The notes beneath the pieces were generated by a model. It saw nothing but the letters and a program-made list of their open reading frames with translations. It had not been told where the DNA came from and searched no databases. Shown here piece after piece: positions 16,776 to 24,688 of a stretch of DNA of 54,961 bases (position 1 is its first letter; each line of letters starts with the position of its first letter). Position numbers and translations under genes: made by a program. The stretch spans positions 1 to 54,961 of the forward strand of contig JANSXW010000027.1 in the NCBI GenBank assembly GCA_024742755.1, given 5' to 3'. Source of the DNA: a bacterium (GTDB taxonomy: Bacteria; Bacteroidota; Bacteroidia; Chitinophagales; Saprospiraceae).

Positions 16776-17018
16776 CTACTCTCGATCCTCACAAGCCCCT
16801 TCTTCCCAGTAGGTAACACCACCGTAATTTTCGGCATAGCAGGAGTTGGAGTAGGTTTTGCCGTCACAGCCGCAAACAGGTTGGTAGATTTCGATGCAGG
16901 CGGCCTCCTTGTCGATTTTAGAAGGGTCAACACAGTCATCGGCCACTGCACCGTTGCGGTTGCAGGTGGCGCTCATGAGCATTAAAGCCAAAGCTGGAAT
17001 AAGGAAAGCATACTTCAT
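16776..17018 (-). CDS. Kazal-type serine protease inhibitor lipoprotein
   Basis: Small probable lipoprotein of 80 aa. From the start at 17018 the signal peptide is MKYAFLIPALALMLMSATC, whose last residues (LMSATC) form a weak lipobox. The mature part is one Kazal domain with six cysteines in the usual order (DDC...AAC...QPVCGCDGKTYSNSCYAENYG...EGAC); VCGCDGKTYSNSCYA is the family signature. A longer frame to 17078 would add 20 residues before the signal peptide and is less likely. It lies 59 bp after nhaA on the same strand and converges with the LytTR gene. Kazal domains inhibit serine proteases in animals; the role of bacterial ones is poorly known, perhaps protection against foreign proteases. 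Confidence 0.85.
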   Translation of the reverse strand: MKYAFLIPALALMLMSATCNRNGAVADDCVDPSKIDKEAACIEIYQPVCGCDGKTYSNSCYAENYGGVTYWEEGACEDRE

Positions 17019-17077
17019 TCGTAATGAGGTTTTGCAAAGAAACGCAGCATTGGGCCCGCGAGTTGTATTAATCCCCA

Positions 17078-18388
17078 CTACGCAACATCCTTTTTGGGAT
17101 TGCCTAAAGCACGCAGCAACAGGAAACCAGCCAGCCCAGCGATCAGCGAACCAATCAGGATGCCGACCTTCGCAGAGTCCAGCAGCGCCGGGTTGTCTTT
17201 AAACGCAAGATTGGCAATGAAGATCGACATCGTAAAGCCAACACCAGCCAGAAAGGACACCCCGAGGATTTGCATATTGCTCACCCCATCGGGCAATTTG
17301 GAAATGCCCAGGCGGAGCGCCAGGTTGGACATTAGGAAAATACCGACGGCTTTGCCCACAATCAGTGCCAGGGCAATGCCCAGAATGAGGTTCATATTCA
17401 AAGCCGTTTCTGTGCTCACGGTGACCCCCGCATTGGACAGGGCAAATATCGGCATAATGACGTAAGCGACCCAGTCGTGCAGTTTATGCTCCATACGCTG
17501 CAATGGCGACTGCACCTCGGTGGTCCACTCATCCAGGTTGTCAATATGCTCGATTTGTTCCTTCGAAAGCAGCCCATTCTCCTGACGCGGGGCTTTAATG
17601 ATTTTTGCCTGCAACTCGTCCAGCGCCTCCATAAACTCAGGTATCTTCACCTTCCGCTGAATGGGCACGGTAAAGGCCAGCAGCACACCCGCAATCGTTG
17701 GGTGAATCCCGGCTTTCAGGAACAGCAGCCAGACCACCACGCCCAGCACCAGCAGCAGGTACTTGGAGTACAAGCCCCGCATCGTCAGAATGAACAGCAG
17801 CCCCAAAATGGCAAAGGCCATCAGGATTAGCATCCACTTGATGCCCGAGCTGTAGAAAAGTGCGATGATGAGCACGGCCCCCAGGTCATCCACAATAGCA
17901 AAAGCCGTGAGAAAGACCTTGAGGTTAAGCGGCACCCGGTCGCCCAATAATTTCATAATGGCCAGGGAGAAGGCAATGTCTGTCGCCATGGGGATGGCCC
18001 AGCCCGCCAGGGTTTCCGGATCGTTATTGGACAATACAAAGACGAGTGCCGGGAAGGCAATGCCGCCGATGGCCGCAAAGAAGGGAAAGATGGCTTTTTT
18101 GGGCGCATTCAGCTCCCCTACCGAGAGTTCCCGCTTGATTTCCAGCCCAATCAGGAAAAAGAAGAGCGCCATGAGCCCATCGTTGATCCAGAGGATGACG
18201 GGCTTGACCAGCTCAAAGTTGGTCATTTTCACACCGAGCTCATACCCCCAGATGGCTTGGTAGGAATCGCCAAATGGGGAATTGGCCCAGGCTACGGCAA
18301 GGATCGTGGCTGCAAAGAGCAATACCCCGCTCAGGCTTTCAATCTTAATGAACTTCTCCATGGGGGAAGTCAGCAGTTGCTTCAACAT
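17078..18388 (-). CDS. nhaA: Na+/H+ antiporter NhaA
   Basis: Inner-membrane sodium/proton antiporter of 436 aa, using the proton gradient to expel Na+ and control internal pH. About 12 hydrophobic segments are visible. The adjacent aspartates of the transport site are present in AFAIVDDLGAVLIIALFY, and the family segments INDGLMALFFFLIGLEIKRE and MATDIAFSLAIM are intact. Length is slightly above the E. coli protein (388 aa), because of an acidic cytoplasmic insert (about 235-300) common in Bacteroidota homologues. The Kazal lipoprotein gene follows 59 bp downstream on the same strand. For a marine organism a Na+ exporter fits the habitat. Confidence 0.95.
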   Translation of the reverse strand: MLKQLLTSPMEKFIKIESLSGVLLFAATILAVAWANSPFGDSYQAIWGYELGVKMTNFELVKPVILWINDGLMALFFFLIGLEIKRELSVGELNAPKKAIFPFFAAIGGIAFPALVFVLSNNDPETLAGWAIPMATDIAFSLAIMKLLGDRVPLNLKVFLTAFAIVDDLGAVLIIALFYSSGIKWMLILMAFAILGLLFILTMRGLYSKYLLLVLGVVVWLLFLKAGIHPTIAGVLLAFTVPIQRKVKIPEFMEALDELQAKIIKAPRQENGLLSKEQIEHIDNLDEWTTEVQSPLQRMEHKLHDWVAYVIMPIFALSNAGVTVSTETALNMNLILGIALALIVGKAVGIFLMSNLALRLGISKLPDGVSNMQILGVSFLAGVGFTMSIFIANLAFKDNPALLDSAKVGILIGSLIAGLAGFLLLRALGNPKKDVA

Positions 18389-18494
18389 GGTTTTTCGTTT
18401 TTGGACGAAAAATCAACACAGTTGCCGTCATTGCGTTCGCGGATTGAGCCATTTTTTTGCCTGAACCCGCATAAGCCATTAGTACCGGGGGCAC

Positions 18495-18647
18495 CCCTCT
18501 GCATTTAAGCGCTGTAGCTGCCGGGGTAGCGCTTCCTGCTCTGCTCCAGCTTATTCAATGGCTGCCGGGGTAGCGCTTCCCGCTCTGCTCCAGCTTATCC
18601 AAGAAAGGCAAACAGCAAATGCTGCCAAGCTATTCAAAAAGTACAAT
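18495..18647 (+). repeat. Dispersed repeat, copy 1 with internal 44-bp duplication
   Basis: This stretch matches, in opposite orientation, the stretch at 40021-40129, with only scattered differences over roughly 110 bp (shared landmarks CTCTGCTCCAGCTTATCC and AAAGGCAAACAGCAAATGC). Copy 1 also has a tandem duplication: 18517-18560 and 18561-18604 are near-identical 44-bp units. No reading frame or strong terminal inverted repeat is evident. It behaves like a small non-autonomous dispersed element of unknown mechanism. Confidence 0.7.
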
Positions 18648-18668
18648 TTGCTATACCTACCCGACTAT

Positions 18669-18922
18669 AGGGCGAACGCATCAAAATGAGAACACGCCAC
18701 GGAGCACGTAACGGAACACGTTAAATTGGGTGGCGGCTGCCGAAATTGCATGTTCGACGGAGGAGTTTGCGAATTTCTAGCGTTTTTGCTTCGTTTTGGT
18801 CCCGGTTTTACCGGGAAAAATGAAGAGCCTCACCGGCTTGAGGTGAAGCCCAGCCAAAATCGACTCGCTTTGGCGTCTTTTCGCCCGTTTTCATAAAAAA
18901 CTTATTTGGTGCGTTTGCCCTA
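18669..18922. mobile_element. MITE-like element with terminal inverted repeats and target duplication
   Basis: The left end AGGGCGAACGCATCAAA (18669-18685) and the complement of the right end (18905-18921, AGGGCAAACGCACCAAA) match at 15 of 17 bases. The element is flanked by a perfect 10-bp direct repeat ACCCGACTAT at 18659-18668 and 18923-18932, as expected for a target-site duplication. Within 254 bp no transposase is encoded. It is either a MITE or an internally deleted insertion sequence; the family was not identified. It sits just upstream of the TonB receptor promoter. Confidence 0.7.
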
Positions 18923-18938
18923 ACCCGACTATACCCCC

Positions 18939-18970
18939 GTTGACCCATGCCTCAATTTTCCCTACCTTCG
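18939..18970 (+). promoter_or_regulatory. Promoter of the TonB receptor gene
   Basis: GTTG (18939-18942), a 20-bp spacer and TACCTTCG (18963-18970) match the Bacteroidota TTTG/TAnnTTTG promoter pattern at most positions. A start of transcription near 18977 would exclude the in-frame ATG at 18947 and favours translation from 19025. Confidence 0.5.
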
Positions 18971-19024
18971 CTCCAAAAGTGGGCTGAAAAAACAGGAACA
19001 GGGCCCCATCGGCGATATAAAAAC

Positions 19025-21433
19025 ATGACAAAGTCATTTGTAGTACTTTCCGGACTAATGCTTTGGGCTATGAGCCCGCTGAATGCACAAACGCTATCGC
19101 TGACAGATGCAGCGCAGACCCCCCTTCCGGGCGGTACGGTAGTTGGGCAACCAAGCGGTAATTTTGTAGTAACCGATCAGGATGGGCAAGCTGATTTAAG
19201 CTTGTTCCCTGATTCTGACACTCTTGTCATTCAGTTGTTGGGCTACCAAAGCCAGCGGGTTGCCTATGCTGAGGCCAGGGCAAAAAACTTCCGCCTGGAG
19301 CTGGAGATGACCGCCCTGGCCCTGGATCAGGTCGTCATTTCCGCCAGCCGCTGGGCACAAAATGTCAGCCGCGTGCCCAACCGGGTGGCGACCATCCAAT
19401 CGGAGGAAGTATTGTTGCGCAATCCGCAAACCGCAGCTGATCTGCTGGGCAGTTCGGGGGAGGTATTCATACAAAAAAGCCAGCAGGGGGGCGGCAGCCC
19501 GATGATCCGGGGCTTCGCCACCAACCGGCTGCTGATTGCGGTGGATGGCGTGCGGATGAACACGGCCATTTTCCGGAGCGGCAACCTGCAGAACGTCATT
19601 TCCCTCGACCCTTTCGCCACCGAGCAAACCGAGCTGCTCTTTGGGCCCGGTTCGGTGCTCTATGGCAGCGATGCCATCGGGGGCGTCATGGCGTTTTACA
19701 CCCTCACCCCCACCCTCGCAGACAGTCAGGAGCGGCAGTCTTCGGGTAGCGCGGCCCTGCGTTATGCTTCGGCAAATGAGGAGCTGACCGGGCATTTTGA
19801 TATCAATATCGGCGGGCAAAAATGGGCAGTGGTGAGCAGCTTTTCTCACAACCGCTACGGCGATCTCCGTATGGGGCAACACGGGCCGGATGATTACCTG
19901 CGGCCATTCTACGTGGAGCGCATTGACGGCGTCGACAGGGCCGTCTCCAACCTCGATCCGCTGCTGCAAACGCCCACGGGCTACGAACAGACCAACCTGA
20001 TGCAGAAGGTGCGGTTCCGCCCTAATGCCGCCTGGGACTTCACCTATGCTTTCCACTATTCTGCCACGACTGACTATGCCCGCTACGACCGCCTGGTCCG
20101 CACCCGCAATGGCGTGCCCCGCAGCGCGGAATGGTCCTATGGGCCTCAGGTGTGGCAGATGAATCAGCTGCAGGCTTCCCATACCGGGCAAAATACGGTT
20201 TACGACGAAGCCCGGCTAAGCCTGGCGCATCAGTTTTTTGAAGAAAGCCGCATCGACCGGGACTTTGGGGATCCGGTCCGCCGCACCCGCACTGAAGCAG
20301 TGGATGCCCTTTCAGCCAATCTGGATTTTACCAAACGGATTGGGGGGCAGCAGCGGTTTTTGTACGGGTTTGAAGTGCTTTTCAACCGCGTCGGATCAGA
20401 AGGCGCCCTCCGCAATCTGGATACCGGCGAAGAAAACAGAGGGCCCGCCCGCTACCCTCAGGCCGACTGGCAATCCTACGCAGCTTACCTGACCTATCAG
20501 TTGGAGGTCAGCCCCAAGCTCCGGCTGCAGGCCGGCGGGCGGTACAACCACTTCCTGCTGAATGCCGATTTCGATACGGCCTTTTTCCCATTCCCCTTCA
20601 CCACCGCAAACCTGAATAAAGGCGCACTAACCGGCAGTATCGGTGCCGTGTACCGCCCCACGCCTTCCCTCGGGCTGCGCGCCAACTTCTCCACCGGGTT
20701 TCGCGCCCCCAATGTAGATGACATCGGCAAGGTATTTGACTCCGAACCGGGCTCTGTAGTCGTGCCCAACCCCAACCTGGGAGCCGAGTATGCCTACAAT
20801 GCCGAACTGGGCTTTTCCAAAGTTATCGGAGAGGCGCTACAGGTCGACCTGACAGGCTACTACACCCTGCTTGATAATGCCCTGGTCAGGCGGGACTTTG
20901 CGCTTTCAGGCCAGGATAGCATCCTTTACGATGGCACCCTAAGCCGGGTGCAGGCTGTACAGAATGCCGCTCAGGCTTGGGTCTATGGCATACAGGCAGG
21001 CGTAGAGGTGCGATGGCCTAACGGGCTGGGGCTGCATGCCCGTTTCAACCTTCAGGAAGGCGAGGAAGAGCTGGAAGAAGGAGGCACGACCCCTCTGCGC
21101 CATGCGGCACCCTGGTTTGGGGTATTCCGGTTGCAATACGAGCAGGAGGCCTTCCGCCTGGAGCTGAACGCGCAATACCACAGTGCCTTTAGCTACGAAG
21201 ACCTGCCCTTAACGGAACAGGACAAGCCATACCTATATGCCGCTGACCCCAACGGCAACCCTTATGCGCCGGCCTGGTACACGCTGGACTTCCGGGCGCT
21301 TTACCGGGTCAACGACACCTTTACCCTCAGCGCCGGCGTGGAAAACCTGACCGATCAGCGGTATCGGCCCTACTCCTCAGGGCTGGCGGGTGCCGGGCGG
21401 AATGTGGTGCTGAGCGGGCGGATTGGTTTTTAG
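19025..21433 (+). CDS. TonB-dependent outer membrane receptor, heme/hemoglobin-receptor-like
   Basis: Outer-membrane TonB-dependent transporter, 802 aa from this start. Signal peptide MTKSFVVLSGLMLWAMSPLNAQ, a short carboxypeptidase-regulatory-like domain (about 24-90), a plug (about 105-230, PMIRGFATNRLLIAVDGVRMN, LFGPGSVLYGSDAIGGVMAF) and a 22-strand-type barrel ending in a C-terminal Phe (LSGRIGF). Both FRAP (near 558) and NPNL (near 583) boxes characteristic of heme/hemoglobin receptors are present, but they are unusually close together and no His lies between them, so heme as the substrate is only a suggestion. The start at 19025 is chosen over 18947 because it begins the signal peptide and a promoter-like pair lies at 18939-18970. 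A hairpin follows at 21441. Confidence 0.88.
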   Translation: MTKSFVVLSGLMLWAMSPLNAQTLSLTDAAQTPLPGGTVVGQPSGNFVVTDQDGQADLSLFPDSDTLVIQLLGYQSQRVAYAEARAKNFRLELEMTALALDQVVISASRWAQNVSRVPNRVATIQSEEVLLRNPQTAADLLGSSGEVFIQKSQQGGGSPMIRGFATNRLLIAVDGVRMNTAIFRSGNLQNVISLDPFATEQTELLFGPGSVLYGSDAIGGVMAFYTLTPTLADSQERQSSGSAALRYASANEELTGHFDINIGGQKWAVVSSFSHNRYGDLRMGQHGPDDYLRPFYVERIDGVDRAVSNLDPLLQTPTGYEQTNLMQKVRFRPNAAWDFTYAFHYSATTDYARYDRLVRTRNGVPRSAEWSYGPQVWQMNQLQASHTGQNTVYDEARLSLAHQFFEESRIDRDFGDPVRRTRTEAVDALSANLDFTKRIGGQQRFLYGFEVLFNRVGSEGALRNLDTGEENRGPARYPQADWQSYAAYLTYQLEVSPKLRLQAGGRYNHFLLNADFDTAFFPFPFTTANLNKGALTGSIGAVYRPTPSLGLRANFSTGFRAPNVDDIGKVFDSEPGSVVVPNPNLGAEYAYNAELGFSKVIGEALQVDLTGYYTLLDNALVRRDFALSGQDSILYDGTLSRVQAVQNAAQAWVYGIQAGVEVRWPNGLGLHARFNLQEGEEELEEGGTTPLRHAAPWFGVFRLQYEQEAFRLELNAQYHSAFSYEDLPLTEQDKPYLYAADPNGNPYAPAWYTLDFRALYRVNDTFTLSAGVENLTDQRYRPYSSGLAGAGRNVVLSGRIGF

Positions 21434-21440
21434 GTTTTAA

Positions 21441-21461
21441 GAGATGCTATGTTAGCATCTC
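21441..21461 (+). terminator. Hairpin terminator after the TonB receptor
   Basis: Perfect 9-bp stem GAGATGCTA/TAGCATCTC with a 3-nt loop, starting 8 bp past the stop codon at 21433. No T-run follows, as is frequent in Bacteroidota terminators. Confidence 0.65.
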
Positions 21462-21597
21462 TAAGCCATAAGTTGCGACCTGACCAAAGGCTAAGTCAAG
21501 CCCTTCTATTCCCAAAATCCGCTGGAAGGTGTAAAAAATGCCCTTATTTTGAGCCATCCTCCTGCCCCAACCAACCCACTTTGAAAACTTACGATCC

Positions 21598-21885
21598 ATG
21601 GTCGCAACACCTCACTTTAAATCCTTTGAAAAACCAACAGAGCAGCTCCGGGCTATTGCCCACCCTGTCCGGCTGGCCATTCTCAACCTGCTCCACCGGC
21701 AGGCGCCACTCACCGTTACGAATATTCACGAAGCCCTGAGCATTGAGCAGGCTACGGCATCCCATCACCTGAAGATTTTGCGGCAGGCCGGGATACTGCA
21801 GCCACGCCGGGATGGGCGCTATGCGTACTATGAACTCACGAGCGATGCCTTTGGGGAAATCCTCCAGCTACTTGAAAACTCATGA
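21598..21885 (+). CDS. ArsR-family winged-helix transcriptional regulator
   Basis: Small cytoplasmic DNA-binding protein of 95 aa. One winged helix-turn-helix domain: RAIAHPVRLAILNLLHR (helix 1-2), TVTNIHEALSIEQATASHHLKIL (recognition helix), RRDGRYAYYEL (wing). The motif order and length are those of ArsR/SmtB regulators, which usually respond to metals or small thiol stresses. No Cys pair (e.g. ELCVC) for metal sensing is visible, so the signal is unknown. The purB promoter overlaps its 3' end, so it may be a single-gene unit. The target is unclear; the TonB receptor upstream is a candidate only by proximity. Confidence 0.88.
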   Translation: MVATPHFKSFEKPTEQLRAIAHPVRLAILNLLHRQAPLTVTNIHEALSIEQATASHHLKILRQAGILQPRRDGRYAYYELTSDAFGEILQLLENS

Positions 21886-21901
21886 TTTGTTCCTATTTTT
21901 G
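21871..21901 (+). promoter_or_regulatory. purB promoter
   Basis: CTTG (21871-21874), a 19-bp spacer and a perfect TAnnTTTG box, TATTTTTG (21894-21901). The pair lies 23 bp before the purB start and overlaps the end of the ArsR-like gene. Confidence 0.55.
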
Positions 21902-21924
21902 CGCACGCAAAAACCAAGGACGTT

Positions 21925-23256
21925 ATGCTCACCGCTATTTCCCCGATCGACGGGCGCTATGCCGCCAAAACCGCTGACCTGTCTGAATTTTTCTCCGAAT
22001 TTGCCCTGATAAAGTACCGGGTGCTCGTGGAGGTTCAGTACTTCACGGCATTGGTCGACCACCCGCTGCCCCAGCTTCAGGACTTCCCCAAAACCCGGCT
22101 TGATGACTTGCTGCGGATGGCCAACCGGTTCTCCATGGAGGATGCAGCACGCATCAAAGCCATCGAAAAAGTCACCAACCACGATGTCAAGGCGGTGGAG
22201 TACTTTCTCAAGGAGCAGTTTGATGCCCTCGGGCTGGAAAAATATAAGGAGTTCATCCACTTTGGGCTGACGTCTCAGGACATCAACAACACGGCTACCC
22301 CGCTCATGATCAAGCATGCCCTGTATCAGGTATGGCTGCCGGCGCTTAAGGAAGTGCGCAGCAAACTGTCGGGCCTCGCGGAAGAATGGTCGGGCATCCC
22401 TATGCTGGCGCGCACGCACGGGCAACCCGCCTCCCCCACTACCCTGGGCAAGGAAGTACAGGTGTTTGTGGCCCGCATTGATGAGCAACTGGAACAACTG
22501 GACCGCATCCCGTTCAAAGCCAAGTTTGGGGGCGCTACCGGTAATTTCAATGCCCACTACGTCGCCTATCCGGATATCGACTGGCACGCTTTCGGGCACG
22601 CCTTTGTGGAAGAAGCCCTCGGCATCCACCGTGCTTTTCCCACCACGCAGATCGAGCACTACGACAACCTCGCCGCCATCTTCATGGCCCAAAAGCGGAT
22701 CAACACCATCCTGCTCGACCTCTGCCGGGACATTTGGACTTATATCTCCCTGGACTACTTTGGTCAGAAGGTCGTGGAAGGCGAGGTAGGCTCCTCCGCT
22801 ATGCCGCATAAAGTCAACCCCATTGATTTTGAGAATGCGGAAGGCAACCTGGGCATCGCCAATGCCTTGTTCACCCACCTGGCGGACAAGCTCCCCGTCT
22901 CCCGCCTGCAGCGCGATCTGACAGACAGCACAGTGCTACGAAACGTTGGAGTCCCCTTTGCGCATGCCCTGATAGCGTTCAAATCCATTCAAAAAGGCCT
23001 GGGCAAACTGCTCCTGAACCGCGCCAAACTAGACGCCGACCTGGAGAAAAACTGGATGGTCGTCGCGGAAGGCATCCAAAACATCCTGCGCCGGGAAGGC
23101 TACCCACAGCCCTACGAAGCCCTGAAAGCCCTGACCCGCGGCAAAACCGCCATCACCAAAGCAGACATCCACACCTTTGTGGACGGGCTGGAGGTGGCGA
23201 ATGCCATCAAGGCGGAGCTGAAGCGGATCACGCCTCAGAATTATGTGGGTAAGTAA
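21925..23256 (+). CDS. purB: Adenylosuccinate lyase
   Basis: Cytoplasmic enzyme of purine synthesis. It releases fumarate from SAICAR in the IMP pathway and from adenylosuccinate to form AMP. The 443-aa product carries the fumarase/aspartase superfamily signature SSAMPHKVNPIDFENAEGN (near 290-308, with the mobile catalytic loop Ser), the substrate-binding segments TSQDINNTATP and ARTHGQPASPTTLGKE, and the N-terminal LTAISPIDGRY typical of the E. coli-like PurB class. Length agrees with that class (about 450 aa). It has its own promoter overlapping arsR and is followed by the AT-rich CRISPR-side region. Confidence 0.96.
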   Translation: MLTAISPIDGRYAAKTADLSEFFSEFALIKYRVLVEVQYFTALVDHPLPQLQDFPKTRLDDLLRMANRFSMEDAARIKAIEKVTNHDVKAVEYFLKEQFDALGLEKYKEFIHFGLTSQDINNTATPLMIKHALYQVWLPALKEVRSKLSGLAEEWSGIPMLARTHGQPASPTTLGKEVQVFVARIDEQLEQLDRIPFKAKFGGATGNFNAHYVAYPDIDWHAFGHAFVEEALGIHRAFPTTQIEHYDNLAAIFMAQKRINTILLDLCRDIWTYISLDYFGQKVVEGEVGSSAMPHKVNPIDFENAEGNLGIANALFTHLADKLPVSRLQRDLTDSTVLRNVGVPFAHALIAFKSIQKGLGKLLLNRAKLDADLEKNWMVVAEGIQNILRREGYPQPYEALKALTRGKTAITKADIHTFVDGLEVANAIKAELKRITPQNYVGK

Positions 23257-23752
23257 GCCATTGAGAAAGAATCAGCCAATTGTAAATACGCCGCAAAAAG
23301 CCTATATTAGAGCGGTAAAGTTCTTTGAAAATCCGAAATTCCAATGTCCAAATACCGGGCAAAACCATTCACTTTTTGATGACAAAGTATACGCAAGAAC
23401 CACCCAAATTGCAAAATTGCATTAAATTTAACAATAATGTCAACATTTCAAATTGTTGATTTATAGCATAATACACAGATAAAAAACCGCTATGCACTAG
23501 AAGTTAGATATAGTAAAAATTGCTATATTTAGATTTTAGGGCTTTATGATTTAAAAATTTGAAAATCAGCACCTTATGCCGTTTTTTAGTCCTTTGTTCC
23601 ACCAAAATAAACAGAATTGTGACAGCCTAAAGGCATCAAAAACACATTAAGCATTGTCAAGATATGGGCATATTGCTCCGGATTGGTGTTAAAGTTGTAA
23701 TGTTTTGTGTATTGGTTATCAACTCATTAAATGCCTTTTTTGAAAGAGCAGG
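23257..23752 (+). other. AT-rich leader-like region before the CRISPR array
   Basis: A 496-bp stretch without a credible gene, much richer in A and T than purB beside it. It ends directly at the first CRISPR repeat. It contains AAAGTTCTTTGA near 23317, a motif I associate with Bacteroidota CRISPR leaders, and several TTTG boxes. This fits a leader on the left with array transcription on the plus strand, but composition alone does not settle direction. The frame starting at 23664 runs into the repeats and is spurious. Confidence 0.5.
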
Positions 23753-24340
23753 GTCAGAGAGCGCATCCAGATTAGATAGGACTGCGACAATCGGATCCTC
23801 AGGCATACAGCCAAATCCTAAGTCAGAGAGCGCATCCAGATTAGATAGGACTGCGACGATTGGTTTTGAATGCGGCGATCCGGTGCCGTGTCAGAGAGCG
23901 CATCCAGATTAGATAGGACTGCGACGTAATGATGTAGTGCTTAGCGCACCACTGAAGTCAGAGAGCGCATCCAGATTAGATAGGACTGCGACTCTTTGAG
24001 AAAACTCATGATAATACGAGATTTGGTCAGAGAGCGCATCCAGATTAGATAGGACTGCGACGTTTTCCAAGCTAGGCTTAATTACCGCAGTTAATGGTCA
24101 GAGAGCGCATCCAGATTAGATAGGACTGCGACGATGCATTTGTTTTTCATATTGTGTTTTTATTGGTCAGAGAGCGCATCCAGATTAGATAGGACTGCGA
24201 CTTGGTGACAGTGCAATAATTAGCGCTATTATATGTCAGAGAGCGCATCCAGATTAGATAGGACTGCGACGCCTAATTTCACTTTCTTCAACTTCTAGGA
24301 CCGGGTCAGAGAGTGCATCCAGATTAGATAGGATCCCGGT
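23753..24340 (+). CRISPR. CRISPR array, 8 identical 36-bp repeats plus one altered terminal unit
   Basis: Repeats start at 23753, 23822, 23890, 23957, 24026, 24097, 24166 and 24235 and are identical over 36 bp, beginning GTCAGAGAGCGCATCC and ending GGACTGCGAC. The ends GTC/GAC are complementary. Eight spacers of 31-35 bp (33, 32, 31, 33, 35, 33, 33, 34) are all different. A ninth unit (24305-24340) has one C-to-T change and a replaced last 7 bases, and it merges into the first RNA module. No cas gene is encoded in the window, so the effector must be elsewhere or absent. Spacer lengths of 31-35 are longer than the roughly 30 bp usual for type II, which leaves the type open. The strand given follows the leader position and is tentative. 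Confidence 0.95.
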
Positions 24341-24441
24341 TAAGATGTACTAGCGCAGTCTAGCCTGCATCAAGTACATCTAAGACCGGGACTAAATCGG
24401 CGCTACTTCTTTCCGGGGCAGCCGATTTAGCTTCGCTTTTT
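24305..24441 (+). ncRNA. Tandem tracrRNA-like RNA module A
   Basis: Begins with an almost complete CRISPR repeat (24305-24333) and continues into two stems. Stem 1: TCCCGGT (24334-24340) pairs with ACCGGGA (24385-24391), enclosing an inner 9-bp helix, AGATGTACT (24343-24351) with AGTACATCT (24373-24381). Stem 2: CTAAATCGGC (24392-24401) with GCCGATTTAG (24421-24430), followed by TTTTT at 24437-24441, as in an intrinsic terminator. The order repeat-like segment, stems, terminator on the plus strand is that of a Cas9-type tracrRNA if crRNAs come from the minus strand. Read on the minus strand, stems come first and the anti-repeat last, as in Cas12b-type tracrRNAs. Function is inferred; structure is supported by comparison with modules B and C. 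Confidence 0.6.
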
Positions 24442-24475
24442 GGATTCGTGTTTAAACTGAGTTATTGTTTGTCAG

Positions 24476-24531
24476 ATGCCCGCTTGCACCGCAAGAAAGG
24501 GCATGCCGTGGGAAGCGTGAGCTTTTCCGGT
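24476..24531 (+). repeat. 56-nt hairpin insert, copy 1 (before module B)
   Basis: GTCAG at 24471-24475 plus AGAGCGCATCC at 24532 would restore the start of a CRISPR repeat, so the 56 nt between them look like an insertion after repeat base 5. The insert folds: ATGCCC (24476-24481) with GGGCAT (24499-24504) around an inner CTTGC/GCAAG helix, and ends GAGCTTTTCCGGT. Confidence 0.5.
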
Positions 24532-24667
24532 AGAGCGCATCCAGATTAGATAGGATCCCGGTGAAGACTTACTAAGGTTCGCTTTTGGAGCTCACCAAGT
24601 AAGTCTAGGACCGGGACTAAATCGGCGCTGTTTCGTCCCTTGGTCTGCCGATTTAGCTTTGCTTTTT
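24532..24667 (+). ncRNA. Tandem tracrRNA-like RNA module B
   Basis: Second module. The repeat-like segment AGAGCGCATCCAGATTAG... runs from 24532 to 24555 (24 bases identical to repeat positions 6-29). Stem 1: 24556-24562 with 24610-24616, enclosing AGACTTACT (24565-24573) with AGTAAGTCT (24598-24606). Stem 2: 24617-24626 with 24647-24656, then TTTTT at 24663-24667. The inner helix differs from module A at two adjacent positions on both arms, so pairing is kept by compensating changes. Loops differ freely. This pattern is expected for a functional folded RNA. Confidence 0.6.
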
Positions 24668-24688
24668 GAATTGATGTATGCCGGTCAG

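Noticed and set aside
23664..23912. Reading frame running from the leader into the CRISPR repeats
   Set aside because: It translates the repeats themselves (SESASRLDRTATIG repeated), so it is an artefact of the array.
24305..24340. Interpreting the ninth unit as only a degenerate terminal CRISPR repeat
   Set aside because: The altered end (TCCCGGT) is shared by modules B and C and pairs with ACCGGGA downstream, so it belongs to the RNA modules. A CreA-like crRNA antitoxin was also considered, but the repeat-like pieces are over 200 bp apart and no toxin frame is seen between them.
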